Shown in pieces: positions 1 through 12,900 of a DNA stretch of 64,000 bases; position 1 is the first letter of the stretch; each line of letters starts with the position of its first letter. The position numbers were made by a program, and so were the translations under genes. The notes under the pieces are model-generated. The model worked only from the letters and a program-made list of their open reading frames with translations. It was not told the DNA's origin and ran no database searches. Origin of the DNA: Parus major (Eukaryota; Chordata; Aves; Passeriformes; Paridae); assembly GCF_001522545.3 (NCBI RefSeq), contig NC_031779.1, positions 231,087 to 295,086 on the forward strand, given 5' to 3'.

Positions 1-48
1 GAGAACAAACAATATCCACCACCCTCTCCTCATCCCCTGAACTTGCCA

Positions 49-250
49 TAGAATCAGTATGGCTTGAGAAGGGCCTTAAAGTTCATCCTGCTCCAGCAGG
101 GACATCTTCCACTAGCCCAGGTTGCTTCAAGCCCCATCCAACGTGGTCTTGGACACCTCCAGCGATGGGGCAGGCACAGCTTCTCTGGACAAATGAGAAG
201 GCCTCACTACCCTCACAGGGAAGAATGTCTCCCTAACCTCTAAGCTAAAT
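49..250 (-). repeat. CR1 LINE 3' fragment
   Basis: The antisense CR1 3'-end pattern is recognisable: a 'ccttaaagttcat' segment, 'agcagggacatcttccactag', then 'gatggggcaggcacagcttctct' in fragments. It is truncated and diverged. Confidence 0.75.
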
Positions 251-539
251 CCACCGTTCTAGTAATTTTGATTCAGAAGGCATCAGGTTATCAGGCCCTT
301 TGTAACCTGTGCTGACAGATCCCAGACATCTCCTTGTCCTCGCTGTGTTTGAAAACATCTCCAGGGGTTACTGGCTCTGTCACCTTCCCAGGGATCAGGG
401 TGAGGCTCACCTGCCTGGAGCTCCACACATCTTCTCTCTCGCCTTCATGTGAGATCAGTGAGTCCATCAATGTCATTGTGAGCAAACCTCATCACGGTGG
501 GTGTGGGACACAGCGAGGAAGGAGCTGAAGACACGGAGC

Positions 540-1730
540 GGGCAATGCAAGGGGAGCCGTTCTCGGGGCAGGGTTTGGTGAGCAAACCTTAGAACAGGAG
601 CGCGGGGCCTCGGCGGCGTGAGAGGGCGGCGGGACCGGGCCGGGCCCGTGNNNNNNNNNNNNNNNNNNNNNNNNNNNNNNNNNNNNNNNNNNNNNNNNNN
701 NNNNNNNNNNNNNNNNNNNNNNNNNNNNNNNNNNNNNNNNNNNNNNNNNNNNNNNNNNNNNNNNNNNNNNNNNNNNNNNNNNNNNNNNNNNNNNNNNNNN
801 NNNNNNNNNNNNNNNNNNNNNNNNNNNNNNNNNNNNNNNNNNNNNNNNNNNNNNNNNNNNNNNNNNNNNNNNNNNNNNNNNNNNNNNNNNNNNNNNNNNN
901 NNNNNNNNNNNNNNNNNNNNNNNNNNNNNNNNNNNNNNNNNNNNNNNNNNNNNNNNNNNNNNNNNNNNNNNNNNNNNNNNNNNNNNNNNNNNNNNNNNNN
1001 NNNNNNNNNNNNNNNNNNNNNNNNNNNNNNNNNNNNNNNNNNNNNNNNNNNNNNNNNNNNNNNNNNNNNNNNNNNNNNNNNNNNNNNNNNNNNNNNNNNN
1101 NNNNNNNNNNNNNNNNNNNNNNNNNNNNNNNNNNNNNNNNNNNNNNNNNNNNNNNNNNNNNNNNNNNNNNNNNNNNNNNNNNNNNNNNNNNNNNNNNNNN
1201 NNNNNNNNNNNNNNNNNNNNNNNNNNNNNNNNNNNNNNNNNNNNNNNNNNNNNNNNNNNNNNNNNNNNNNNNNNNNNNNNNNNNNNNCCGGGCCGAGCCG
1301 GGCTGTCAGCGCGGGAGGCGGCGGGGCCGGCCTTTGTCTTGGGTGGGGACGGCGTGGGCCGGGGGTGGTGTGTGTGTGGGTGTGTGTCTCTGTGTGCGCA
1401 GCAGTGCCACGGGCCGGACTAGTCCCCAAGCCCGGCGGCCCCGTTCGCAGCGGGAGCCGCAGCGGGCTCATGAAACTTTCACGGTTGTTACAGCCTCGGG
1501 TCCCGCCTGGCACTGAGCCGCCCACCGGTTTAGCCCTCCGCCAGCCGCGGCTGCCCCGTGCCTCCTCCTCCGCCCTGACAGCCGCTGCGAGGCCGCCTCC
1601 CTCATCCCCTGCCTTCCCCGCGCTTCTCGGCTCCTGCCATCCCTGCCCTGCCATGGGATTCCAGGGTCAGGCAGTCTCTGCATCCCTTCCCGGAGACACC
1701 AGCCCGGCTTGAGCAGCCCTTGGCCGATAT
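540..1730 (+). promoter_or_regulatory. CpG island, probable ZNF592 promoter and untranslated first exon
   Basis: Both edges of the gap are strongly GC- and CpG-rich (gggccgggcccg before, ccgggccgagccggg after), unlike the AT-rich DNA that follows from about 1740. It lies about 3 kb upstream of the ZNF592 start exon, which itself begins with an acceptor, so at least one upstream noncoding exon is needed; this island is the natural site. A short GT-rich stretch lies at 1366-1400. The exact start site and donor cannot be placed because 651-1287 is unknown sequence. Confidence 0.6.
651..1287. other. Assembly gap (637 N)
   Basis: This is a run of N flanked by very GC-rich sequence, the typical cause of sequencing dropout in bird promoters. 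Long open frames reported across it are artefacts of translating N. Confidence 0.99.
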
Positions 1731-1807
1731 TTTCCCCTGTACGCTGTTGTTTTGCAGGATTACCAATGTGTAGTAAGGGCAACGTACGTGATAAATAATC
1801 CCCTACA

Positions 1808-1868
1808 GCAGGGTATTTGAACTAGATGATCATCGAGATCCCTTCCAACCCATGCCATTCTTCAATTA
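1808..1868 (+). repeat. CR1 LINE terminal 3' scrap
   Basis: A short match to the sense CR1 terminus: 'gaactagatgatcatcgagat' in part, then 'cccttccaaccc'. Nothing else of the element remains. Confidence 0.6.
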
Positions 1869-4673
1869 ATTTCCTTGATGTAACTGGGGTTTCATGCTTC
1901 GCTACTGAGTGGCAATCTCAAACCTACTCCCTAGTTTGAAAGTTGCAGAGCATCTACTTGAAATCTCCAGAAGTCCCTGGAAATAGATCGCTAGCAAAAG
2001 GTTTGTGTGGAGTGAGTGCAGGATGTGGGTCCTGTGGTGCCCCTCCTTGACTTTGAAGCTTATCGGTTGCACATGGCCCTGGGATTTCACATCCTTGCCC
2101 AGGGTTTTTTTTTTGATGGCTTGGAGCCTTCTAAGTTTCCTGATTCCTGGAGAAATGTGCTATAGTGAGGTTGAGTTTACACACTGAAATACACTCATTA
2201 CTCTTTAAGTCCTTCTTCTTTGCTCGTTCACTCACCTCTTCTAGTGCCTTGCAAATCTCAACCTCCGTTTTCACTGGATCCCAAGCTTGGGTTCTCAGTC
2301 CTTTGCACAAGAATGATGGAGTAAGGACAATGGTCTTTATTTTCAGCTTTCCTCACAGCTAGTTTACATGATTTCCTTTCATGTCCTTTTTCTGTTTGTT
2401 ATCTGTGATCAGAGGTAAACAGTGTTAAGGCAAAAATTTAAATTTATGTTATTTAAAAATAATTTCTGTCAATAAGATACTTATTCTCTAGAATCTGGTC
2501 AAAGCTTGCTTTATTTTGAGCAAGTGTAGCTTTGTTTATGACAAGGTTAAGATGCAGTTTTGTAGAGAAATACTTGGGTAGAGACTTGTGCCCTCATGAT
2601 TGCAGAGACAGTAAAATGGTGTTTTATAAGACTCAAAGATGAACACAAATGCTTCTGAAAAAGCAAGGTTTCATCCAAGAGACCAAGAGAAGGTTATTTT
2701 GAGATGCTACAGATATATGGGATTTATTTTGTCTTGCATTTTGAAACACAGATGTTTGAAGGTGTTCCAAAGTGGGAAGGGGAAGGTCAAGAGTGATTGG
2801 CAGGCTAATTTTTCTCTGTACAAAACGCAAGCATGCCAGGTTATGGAATGAAGCATCTTCCTCGTGGAAGGACTTGTATACCAGAAATTTTGGGAGCTGT
2901 GTGGTGCCTAGCTATCTTCGAGCTGGTACAAGCTTTCCCACCCAAAGGAATTGGAAATTTCAGGTCCATGCCTTTGCCAGCTACAGTAATCTGTGTTGTT
3001 TCCAAAGTCCTTATCAAGTGCTGGGGATGTGGATTGTGCGAGAATTTGGGCTTCCAAGGATTTCATGCCCAGCTGTGATTCCTTGAGGGACGTGGTTGTA
3101 AATGATTACATATCCCTCTGTGCACCTCCATATTTGTGGTTTAATTTAAGAACAAGTATAAGTTCAGCCATAACAAGCCACTTTTAAGCCAAGTAAATCT
3201 CTGCATAGTGTTTTGCAGTAGATTAACCAAAACAGCAGCTCTGGGACTTGTCTGGAGGAATGGCTGAGCTAAAGCTCAAAGACGACTGTGTCCCTGTGTT
3301 CCACTCTGAATTGATTTCTCCTGGCCTGGGAGTTGTTCCCCATTCCAGCAGCCTGGCCAGAAGGGTTGTTTGAAGAGCTTTGTTTGGTTTGAATGTGAGG
3401 CTTGACAGACTTCTAAACTGAATCATCAATAACAGCAGCCTTAAATCAGTCCCCTTTTGGGAAGCCATCAGGTGGCTTCTCTCTCTCCCTCTGCCTTGTC
3501 CCATGGTCCTCCTCCCTGCCTGCACCTCTGCTCCCAGTTCTTCCCTGGTGTCCTGGAATCCTGCTACCCCCTCAGTCTCCCTCGCTTGCTGCTGGCTTTG
3601 GCAGTGTTGTTGCAGCCCAAATCGAGTGTGGCAGGACTTACCTTGCCTGTGGATGCTCCTTGCCAAGCAGAAATTGATGCCCTGCTAGTTCTGTTGACAC
3701 ATTTTGGTTTTCTTCCCCTCCGCTAAGTACAGTGTGCACCAGTTCACATAAATTTGGGGTTTAAATAAAATATATTAAAAGAATGACTCATTAAATATTT
3801 GTGAAGTCTCTGTATTGTACCAACTTGAAAATATTTTGGTATCCAGTGTCCCTGACAGTAGTGAACACAAATGTTCTAGTAATTCTCTGCTGTCAGCTTT
3901 TATGCATCTCATCAGAGCTTGATTATTCCTGTTGTAGGTTGCTGTGTCGAGTGTTCCAAGTCCACACTTCCTTTCTGAAGAGCTTAGAAAGAAAGAGCTG
4001 GCTGGGAACACAATTTTTTTTCTTACAATTTGGATATAGTTCCTTATCTTTGGACGGTTTTTGCTGCACATACTAATTAAGAATTGCCCCTTTTTCAAAA
4101 AATGCTTCTTGGAGCTGTTGTATTGAAATATTTACTGAAGACTTCTATTATTTAAATTGCTTAGGGTGGGGAGTCATCTCCCTTTTCAGATCTATGTCTC
4201 TTGGGCCACCTGTTTGCCTCTGCCTTCCTTGAGGAAGGACTGCGTTCTTCAAACGTGACAGTCTGTTGAGAAATCAGCAGCGATTGCTGCCTATGAGCTC
4301 TACAAAAACCCCAGCCAAACAAAAAAACCCTCCACTAATGTACTTCAGAACCTTCTGTTGAGGCTCATGATGATGGCTAGCTTTGGATTAGTGATGCACC
4401 TGACAGGTTGGAAAGACATCCCCTGCATGAGCTTGATGTCATTTCAAAGGTTGTGCTTGTGCCAGCTGAGTTCTCAGGGATCCTGGGGTAAGGGGATGCT
4501 TGTTGCCTCTCACCATGCTGCTTGAAGCACTTCTGAGGAGCATCTCTGCCCACATCCTGGCCTTTGGGCAGCTGTGATTTTTGTCACAGATGTTGATGCA
4601 CATGGGTCTTGTGAAGTTTGTCCGTGGAGGAAAAATGTACTTGACAAAGTATTTTTTGTGCTTTTAATTGTAG
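1869..4673 (+). other. ZNF592 5' intron sequence, no coding exon seen
   Basis: AT-rich sequence between the CpG island and the start exon. Small open frames here lack splice signals and recognisable domains. The polypyrimidine tract and AG at 4672-4673 form the acceptor for the start exon. An additional untranslated exon cannot be excluded. Confidence 0.7.
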
Positions 4674-4681
4674 CTTTCATC

Positions 4682-6979
4682 ATGGGGGACATGAAAACCC
4701 CTGACTTTGATGACCTCTTGGCTGCTTTTGACATCCCTGATCCAACTAGTCTCGATGCTAAGGAGACCATTCCATCAGCTGGGGAGGAGAGTGAGAATCA
4801 CCTGAAGTCATCGGGAATGTGCATTGATGAGAATGTGTCCTTAACCCACTCTCTGCCTCCTTCTGATGCACCTGTTGTGAGTGTAATAGTGAAGAACACA
4901 AGTCGCCAGGAATCTTTTGAGGCAGAAAAGGAGGGGAATCACCTTGGAACTGGTCTGTTGCACAATGGGTTTCGTGGCTCCGATCTGCCAGCTGAGGCTC
5001 ATGCTTTAGTCCACAATTATGGCAAGTTTGAGTCAACTTTTATTAATGGTGACAGCTCGAGAGGTTACTCTGATAAACTGGACGAGTCCAAGTCAGAGCC
5101 TTTGCCAACATTTAGTCAGTTTAGCCCCATTTCCAGCCCTGAACCGGAGGATACATTCAAAGAGAACAGTATTGGAGATAAACCCAAACATGCCCAAACT
5201 CCCTATTTTCCACCACCTTCAATATATGTACCAACAGGGGCTTCAGTCCTAGATCATCTTAGGAAGGTGCCAGAGCCCGAATTAAGCATGTTTGATCAGT
5301 ACTGTAAGAAGGAACAGAAGATGGAAATCCACTGCCAGCCACAGAATAGGCTGGAAATGAGCAGGAGAGACCAAGAGAGAGCAGTAGAGAGGTTTGCGGA
5401 GTCAAGCAAGGACTTGTTAGATACCAACAGCTTTCTTGGAGAAGGCTTGGTGTTTGGAGACCTCCCTCACAATAATTTAGGAGATGGCAAGGGGTCTGTG
5501 CCTGAGCTGAATGTGTCTTCTTCAATACCACCTCGGCAGAGGCTAAAGCCAGCTCATTCCAAGTTGTCATCCTGTGTGGCAGCGTTAGTAGCTCTTCAGG
5601 CCAAAAAGGTTGTGTGTATTCCAAAAAGCGATCAGCCAAATTTTACCAAGGAACCTGGTCCTTTTAAAGATGGGACGAAGGGAAGTCCAAAAATGCCCAA
5701 GTCGCCAAAGAGTCCCCGAAGCCCCTTGGAGGTGGTGAGGAAGGCTAGTAAGCAGCCTGAGAGTCCTCGGAGTGTGTGCAGCGACAGCAGTGGGAAAGGC
5801 TCTCCTTCCATGGCAGCTGGCTCTCCACCAGCCATTCCCAAAGTTAGAATAAAGACTATCAAGACATCTTCCGGTGAAATTAAAAGGACTGTAACTAGGA
5901 TTTTGCCAGAAAATGATGAGTTGGGCAAATCTTCAGAAGAGTCACCTGCAGAAACCTCTTCTGCCGAGGAGTTTATCAAATCTTTTCCGTCCCCTGACAC
6001 TAGTGCAGTTACAGAAAGTGAGGCTGGCAAGAATTCAAGCAGAAACGGGGCTGCTGTGACTATCCAGCTGTCAAATGTTATGGGTCCTTACTCAGACAGC
6101 ATGAAAATGGACATTGCAAACAGCACATGTACAGTGTCCTTATCTCCACTGCCAAACTGCGGCAACGGTGCCATAAAAGTGGGGGTCAAGAGGCAGCAGC
6201 AGGGTGCCGTGGCACAGCCATCCAACACGACCACCTCCAGCCTTCTTCCCAAAGCTGTGCACTTGGCAAATCTCAACTTGGTTCCCCACAGTGTTGCTGC
6301 TTCTGTTACAGCAAAGACATCGGCCCAGAGGCGAAACCAGCCTCAAGTGACACAGATGTCAGTGCCACTGGTGCACCAAGTGAAGAAAGCTGCTCCTGTT
6401 GTCATGGAGGCATTCCATAAAGTGCTGCACAGTGCCAATCCAGTGCCGATATATACTCCGAACCTCAGCCCCCCGCCTGACACCAGTATTAATTTACCTG
6501 CCTCTGGGTATTGTTGCCTGGAATGTGGGGACTCATTTGCCTTAGAGAAAAGCCTGACTCAACACTATAGTAGGCGGAGCGTTCACATTGAAGTCATGTG
6601 CACTCAGTGTTCAACTATGCTCCTTTTTTTTAATAAGTGTAGCTTGCTTAAACATGCACGAGATCATAAGAGCAAAGGATTTATCATGCAGTGTTCTCAG
6701 CTGCTCATGAAACCAATTTCCATAGACCAAATGTTTTTACCTCCTCCAACAAGCTCTTCAGTCTCTCCAGCTCAGTCCTCTCCTCCACTGAAGTCCAGTG
6801 CTGCTTCAGGAGGCGGGGTAGGGATTTCTGCGAACACTCAGCCAGCCTTGCCTCTCTATACGGACCCACAGAGGCTAATCCGTCATGGACTTAAGTGTTT
6901 GGAGTGTAACAAGCAGGAGCAGGATTACACTTCTTTAGCAGCTCATTACCAGAGAACCTCAGAAGATAATGAGAGACTG
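4682..6979 (+). CDS. ZNF592: ZNF592 coding exon 1
   Basis: This exon encodes residues 1-766. The acceptor AG lies at 4672-4673, so the exon begins at 4674 with eight untranslated bases before the ATG; the donor GT is at 6980-6981, phase 0. An open frame continues upstream to 4574 but runs through the intron's polypyrimidine tract, so that extension is not coding. The exon holds the low-complexity regulatory region and the first zinc-finger pair (C612, C615, H628, H635; C640, C643, H658, H662), plus a partial C739/C742/H755 unit. Confidence 0.95.
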
Positions 6980-9900
6980 GTAAGTCATCATTTTAATGTT
7001 ATTAGTTAAATCTCTCCAAGTTTAAAGAGATTGTCCTCAAGGGAAAAAGCAGGCATCCTGGTGGCAAATGAATCACTTTGCCTAAAAAAGTGTTTATGGG
7101 GAGGATTTGGAATGCACATGGCACGTGAAGAGATGTTTAGTGTTATTTGCTTGTCTTCTTTCTACCATTTGCCAGTAAAAAAAGCATAGTAAGGAGAGTA
7201 TGGAGAGCCTCGAGTATCGAAGAAAGGTGATGGAGATGAAAGATTGCTTGGATGAGGCATGCAGAAAAGCTGTAGGGGAGAATCAGCAGAGTGTTACCTG
7301 AAACAGGTTTTTGTGCTGTAAGCATGGCTGGAGAAGATCTGGCACAGTTTAATGTTGCCTTTCCTGAAGCTGGTGCCAGAACCTTCTTTCTAACATGTTG
7401 TGCATTGGGTGTTATTGTTGCTGTCGGTGTGTTCAGCTGTGTGTTGGACAGGCCTGCTGTGGTACCTGGGCTGAAAGGCTGGTTCTGGCTACTTTTGCCC
7501 TTTGGGTGCTACAGGGTGAGTGGGTGCCGTGATGGCATAGCAGGGTTCAAGAGTCTTGTTAGTGGCTTCCTGCCTTCCTCCTGCTCAGGTCTCCACCACT
7601 TTTATGGACCTGGCTGGAGTCCCCTGAAGTTAAACTCCAGTTTAGGTTTCTCCTGATGAGGAGAAGATGGTTGTTGTTGTTTACTAGGACCATACACTTT
7701 GTTTATGGCTTCTATTTTGGAAGACACGGTCAGTCTTGTTTAAGTGTTGACCAACCTGCAGCTGAAGAGGAGGAGGACTCCTTTTTCCTTATCTCTTTGG
7801 ATGAGGTGAAAGCTTTCCAGGTTTGTGTGGCTGCCAGCAGAGCTGGCTCCCAAAGCAAGGGCTGCAAAAACCAGGATTCCATGCCATCATTTGGGAGGAT
7901 GACCACATCTCTGCTGTGGCTGCCAGAGCACCTGCGCTCTCCAGAGCCTTCCTGTGCTACTTGAATGGCTTGGAGGAGTATTGAGGTTGCTGTGGTCCCC
8001 TTTAGATTCTTTGCTATCTTAAATTCATCGGCCACCAAAAAAATAGGTTATGGCTGAATGGTTTTGATGTCATAAAAAATGGTGAGGCCAAAAGGGATCA
8101 GTGTGGCCATGGAATCAGGTTTCTTGCCTGAGGCAGGCCAGTGAGCACTGCGCTCTGTCAACACCTGAACTTATTTTTCAACTACAATGCTTTTTTAGGA
8201 AATGTCAGCAGTCTGGCATTAAAACTTCCAGGAGAAGGGATGCAGTGAGTGCTCCAAAGTGAGGTAAAATGTTAATCAGTGGCATTAAAAATGTACTTCC
8301 TATTTCTGTTCTGCGGGATTATCTATTCAAGAGCTCCTTAAAGAGGAAAAGAATGCGTGATAGTAAGTATTTTTAGCTTGTAATCAAATAATTTATTCTG
8401 TAACTTAATCAAGAATAGTTTACGCCTCTCACTTCAAGTAGTTCTGCTATATGTGAGATTATTTTTGTGGTATTTTTCTGAAGAGAAGCACTGGAAAAAG
8501 AGGCTACTTTTGAGCTTCTGAAACCAGTTCCTCCCTGTTAGATCTTTGCATACTTGGAGTCCACAGGATGCATGCACTGCTCTGGGAGTCCTTTTCTGCT
8601 GTATCTGCTGTCCTCCAGGCTGCTGGGTGGTGCTCTTTGTTGTTCCCAGAACATGTTTCAATAAAGTTGTTACATTTCTAAAGGAAATAAGCATTTGTGC
8701 CCCATGCCTATAATTGTGTGTCTGAATTAGCAGTAGCTGATGGAAATAGTCCCACTGCCTTTTACCAGAGCCCAGGTGTTTGGTGTCACTGGGCTGAGGT
8801 AAAAGGATGGGCAAAATTCAGTGGTTTCATAGGGGTCCCTGATTCTCTGAGCTGTCCAAGGGAAAAGGTATGGATGACCTTCATGTCGTGTGTCCTATGT
8901 GGATAATGAAGTGTAGCTCCCAGCAGTATCAAGGTCTGAGAAGCTGAAGGTTTTGCATATAGGCTATTAATAATGTAAGACTATTAATACTCATGCTGTG
9001 AGAAGGTTGTAGGTGAAGCTGTTGAAATATGTGTCATAAACTCCTGGAATGGGAGAACATGGCCACCCCTTTCTGAGACATTACCCTGACTCTGTGTTAA
9101 TTCCTTGGGTTGTTCTTTCTGTTTTGGTCATAAAAAAGAAGTATTGGTATAAGCAGGAGAGGATCAAGTGACTGATTTTGCAAACGCTTTCTTATGTGGT
9201 AGAAGTGGTTAAAATCTCTGGTTTCCATCTGCAGAGTTGTGCCAGGACACTTGTTTTTTGGTGCAGTGGTAGAACTTGGGTGTAGAGAAATTCTTCCCTG
9301 TGATGGGGTGAGGCCCTGGCATGGGCTGCCTAGAGAAGCTGTGGCTGCCCCATCTCCATAAATGTTCAAGGTAAGGTTGGATGGGGCTTGGAGCAATCTG
9401 GTGTAGTGGAAGGTGTCCCTGCCCATGGCAGGGGTGGAACGAGATGGTTCTTCAAGGTCCTTCCAACCCAAACCAGTTTGGGATTCTCTGATTCTCTGAA
9501 ATTGCGTTGCTGAGGAAGGCATTGATGTAACACCTGTGGTGAACATATTTAAGCTCCTCAGTGGTGGTTCAAAACAGCTATGTCCACTGGGCAGAAGGTG
9601 TTCATTTACACACTGGTACATCTAATTAAAACCACAGTCCACACCAGTTGTCATGCTTGATCCACAGCACGCTGCAAGTGGGAAGATCTGTCAGGATACA
9701 GGAGTAGTATTAATTGTTGTGGGCAAACCTGGCTATGAACTATATCCCTAGATTTCAAGAGCCTAATTATCTAGAGTTTTGTCATAATTTCATGCATTTT
9801 GAACAAAAACGGTGTATTTCTTCCCCCATACCTTATGTCTATCTCACTGTGTTGAAATGCTGGTTTAGAAGTGGTAGTATGGGGTGCGATTGACTTTCTT

Positions 9901-12900
9901 AAAGACAGCAGAAAAACTGCACTCTCATAATTTGAAATTTTTTTGTATTTTTTAATTTCTTACTCAGTCTCAGAATTCAGGCACAACTCTTTGCCATGCC
10001 TTACTGAGAAACTAGGAAGTACTCATGCTTTCCACATAAAGACATGGCTTGATTTATGCTTTCTGAGGAGCTTCAAGAAGCAGCAGGGCAGGTCCCCTTT
10101 GTATTATGACCAAGAGATCTTAATCTGTGACTATTCAGATGCTTGGTACCAGATTGTCCCTAGAAAAAGAGGATGCTTGGAAAGGATAGATGGATGTATA
10201 ATGGAAAGAGCAACTTCACCTGAAGGAAAATGGTAAAAGCAATTTATCCGCAGCACCTGTGTTTGTACTAGAAGGTGGAGACCTGTGGAAAATAAGCCAA
10301 GTGATTTTTGATCTGTGTTCTTGGAAGCTTTTCTGTTAATGACACCAAATCTGGATGCACATCCAGTGTGACAGTAACTTGCAAAACCAAATGGGCTTTA
10401 AAGTGCTCAGTTATGGTGCTTCTAACTCAAAAACTGTTTTGGACGTGGCTTTGGTGTGGCACCTTGCTAAGAAGGGAAGGGCTGGTCCAGTGGGGTTGGT
10501 GGAAAAAAGAAATGGCAGGAAAGAGACTTATTTTTAGTATGATGTTTTCAGTTACCTAGAAGGTGAAGGACAAGCACCCTGTGATAAGAGGCAGGAATGA
10601 TTGGATTGGATAGGGGGAAGAGCCTAAGCTGGCTCTGCTCCATCAGAAAACTTACCCTGTGTTGATACTTAAGACTCTTCACTTTAATTGGAATTTCTTA
10701 TCATAACTTTGTGAATTACTCTGACATTTTCAGGTTTCCCAGAGCTGCTTGAAAGGGGATTGGTTGGGTTTTCTCTTTCTTCCAGATGATGGCTTGGGAA
10801 ATACCTGGTGTTACATTCCTCCATGGCAGTGGGTAAATCCCACGTAAATAGGACAGATAACGGGTAAATTACTTTCCTAGATGTGGCCACATGGCTGTGT
10901 CACAGTTCTGTTGCAGGAAGGAAGAAAGATAGGGATGAGGTCTGGGCAGCAGGGAAAGGAGGAGATTTGGATCAAGTGGGAGGAAGAGAGGGGGATGATG
11001 ATGTGGTTGAGAAGGTGCTGTGGTTTTCTAGAGGAAAGACCTTTAAAAAAACATTGGAGAGCTTGACCTTAACGTTGTATTTTTAAACATGTACATGATT
11101 GAAGTTGCTCAGAGTACAGCAGGGTTTATTTTGGTACAGAATATGTGTAGGATGAAGGCAATTCCAGCTGAATACCATGGTGGGATGGGATCTCCATGGC
11201 TTGCAGGGAGGATGCAGGCCTGAATAAACCACTTCAAAAACACAAAGAACTGGATTTATTAGATGTGTGTTTTGAAGGGATCATCTTAATTGGTCAGAGT
11301 GACTTTGCCTTTTTTTTGGCAACTAGTCAGGCCAATTCTACAATTTTTACAAGCTTGTGAGTCAGGTTGCTCAGTGGGACCTGTGTACTGCTTTTCCATC
11401 ACAGAACTGTCAGAAGGAAGCAATATGGGAATTTGAATAGCTGGTAGGCTGGATTTGTTCAAACCAGAAGCTGTGCTCCATTTAGCCATTATACTTGTCC
11501 AGGTAACTTCAGGTCTGTTTGGTCTGATACAGTGGTGTGTTCTAGAGCAAGATTTCTGGGGGGTGAGGTGGGGAAGGATATTTAAATAGGTGTAGTTTAT
11601 GCCAAATTAATCTTGATTTTTGGAATAGAGAAATGAGTTTATTCTCATCTCCTTGATGTTCAATGAGATGGTTGTTTGAGTACGGCCTGAAGAATGGATA
11701 TACTCGAGAGGCTGGATTTTGAGGTTGGGAGCACAATCAGGTTAACTCCCAGAAATAATTGCAGCTGGGATCAGGTTTTTATGATATCTCTTGAGGGATG
11801 GTTTTGGGTATCTGTGGAGTTAATATTTGTGTTAAGGAGACCTTGGAGGATGACTGTGTTAAAAAATTTGCTGAATCAAACGAAGTAAGAATTCATGAAA
11901 AGTGGGGAGTATTTTACAGGAGGATCTAGATGATCTTGAAGACTGAGTAGGAATGGTATGAAAAGCAATCAAAGGCAGCATTTTTGGTCTTGGGAAGTCT
12001 TTGAACAACTGAGGTGGCACAACTGTGCAGGATGTCAATCTGCAGCACCAGTCAGGGCTGTGGTAATGCTCCCTCTTGCTAGAAATAACCAAGCTGGAGA
12101 AGAGTGTGTTTTGTTTATCAGGATAGACTGGAATAAGTGAGGAAACAATGACCAGAAATAGAAATATGATCTCTTAAGGGGAAATTAAAACCCCTTTATG
12201 AGTTTAGCTTGGAAAAGGCCTGGTAAATGAGGGTGGGTCTCCTTCAGCACTGAAGCAGACAAAGGATTAAGGTGAGCTTAGTAGTACTTTTTTCCCCCAC
12301 CAGAAATAAAATCTGCCCACAAGAAGTGCTTCCTGTACTCACAGGAATTGCTCTGGGCAATCTGTCAGCATCAGACAGTTTTCAGGGCTCAAATTACAGG
12401 AGAGGAACAAAGCCCATGCAGCTCCTGGTTCCTGCATTTAGGATGTGCTTTTCATTACAGTGTCCTCTGTATCCACACTCACCCTGTATCTGGTGTGATC
12501 TCAATAGAAATTAGCTTTTAAATTTAGGGGCAATGATGATGCAAGAACAGACTGACATAGATTTACATAGAAAATCAGAGGACAATCTGTAATCATCATG
12601 GCAATGAATTCTGGAAGAGCTTTGCAGCAGAAGTAACGGAACAAAAGATGCAAACTGGTTCTGAGACAGAGCTTATTTGTCTTCTTGGCAAAGACAGACC
12701 AGTGCACAATAACATGTGCAAGAATTAAAAGTACTTCCTGACCCTCTCAGGCATAGTTGTCCATCTACTGGTAACCAGAGATGTTTAATCCTTTTTTTCT
12801 TTTCCTTTCTTATTTGACTTGACCACCCAGATTCCACCAAGGTAGCTAATAACTCAAATAAAGTACAAAATATAAACTTGGGATGTCTGAATTTTCTTGA

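Noticed and set aside
473..1712. Open frames of 364-393 codons on both strands near the first gap
   Set aside because: Most of their length is N; the remaining residues are Gly/Pro/Arg-rich CpG-island translation with no domain.
4574..4681. 36-residue N-terminal extension of ZNF592
   Set aside because: It runs through the polypyrimidine tract and acceptor before 4674 and does not match the conserved N-terminus, which begins at 4682.
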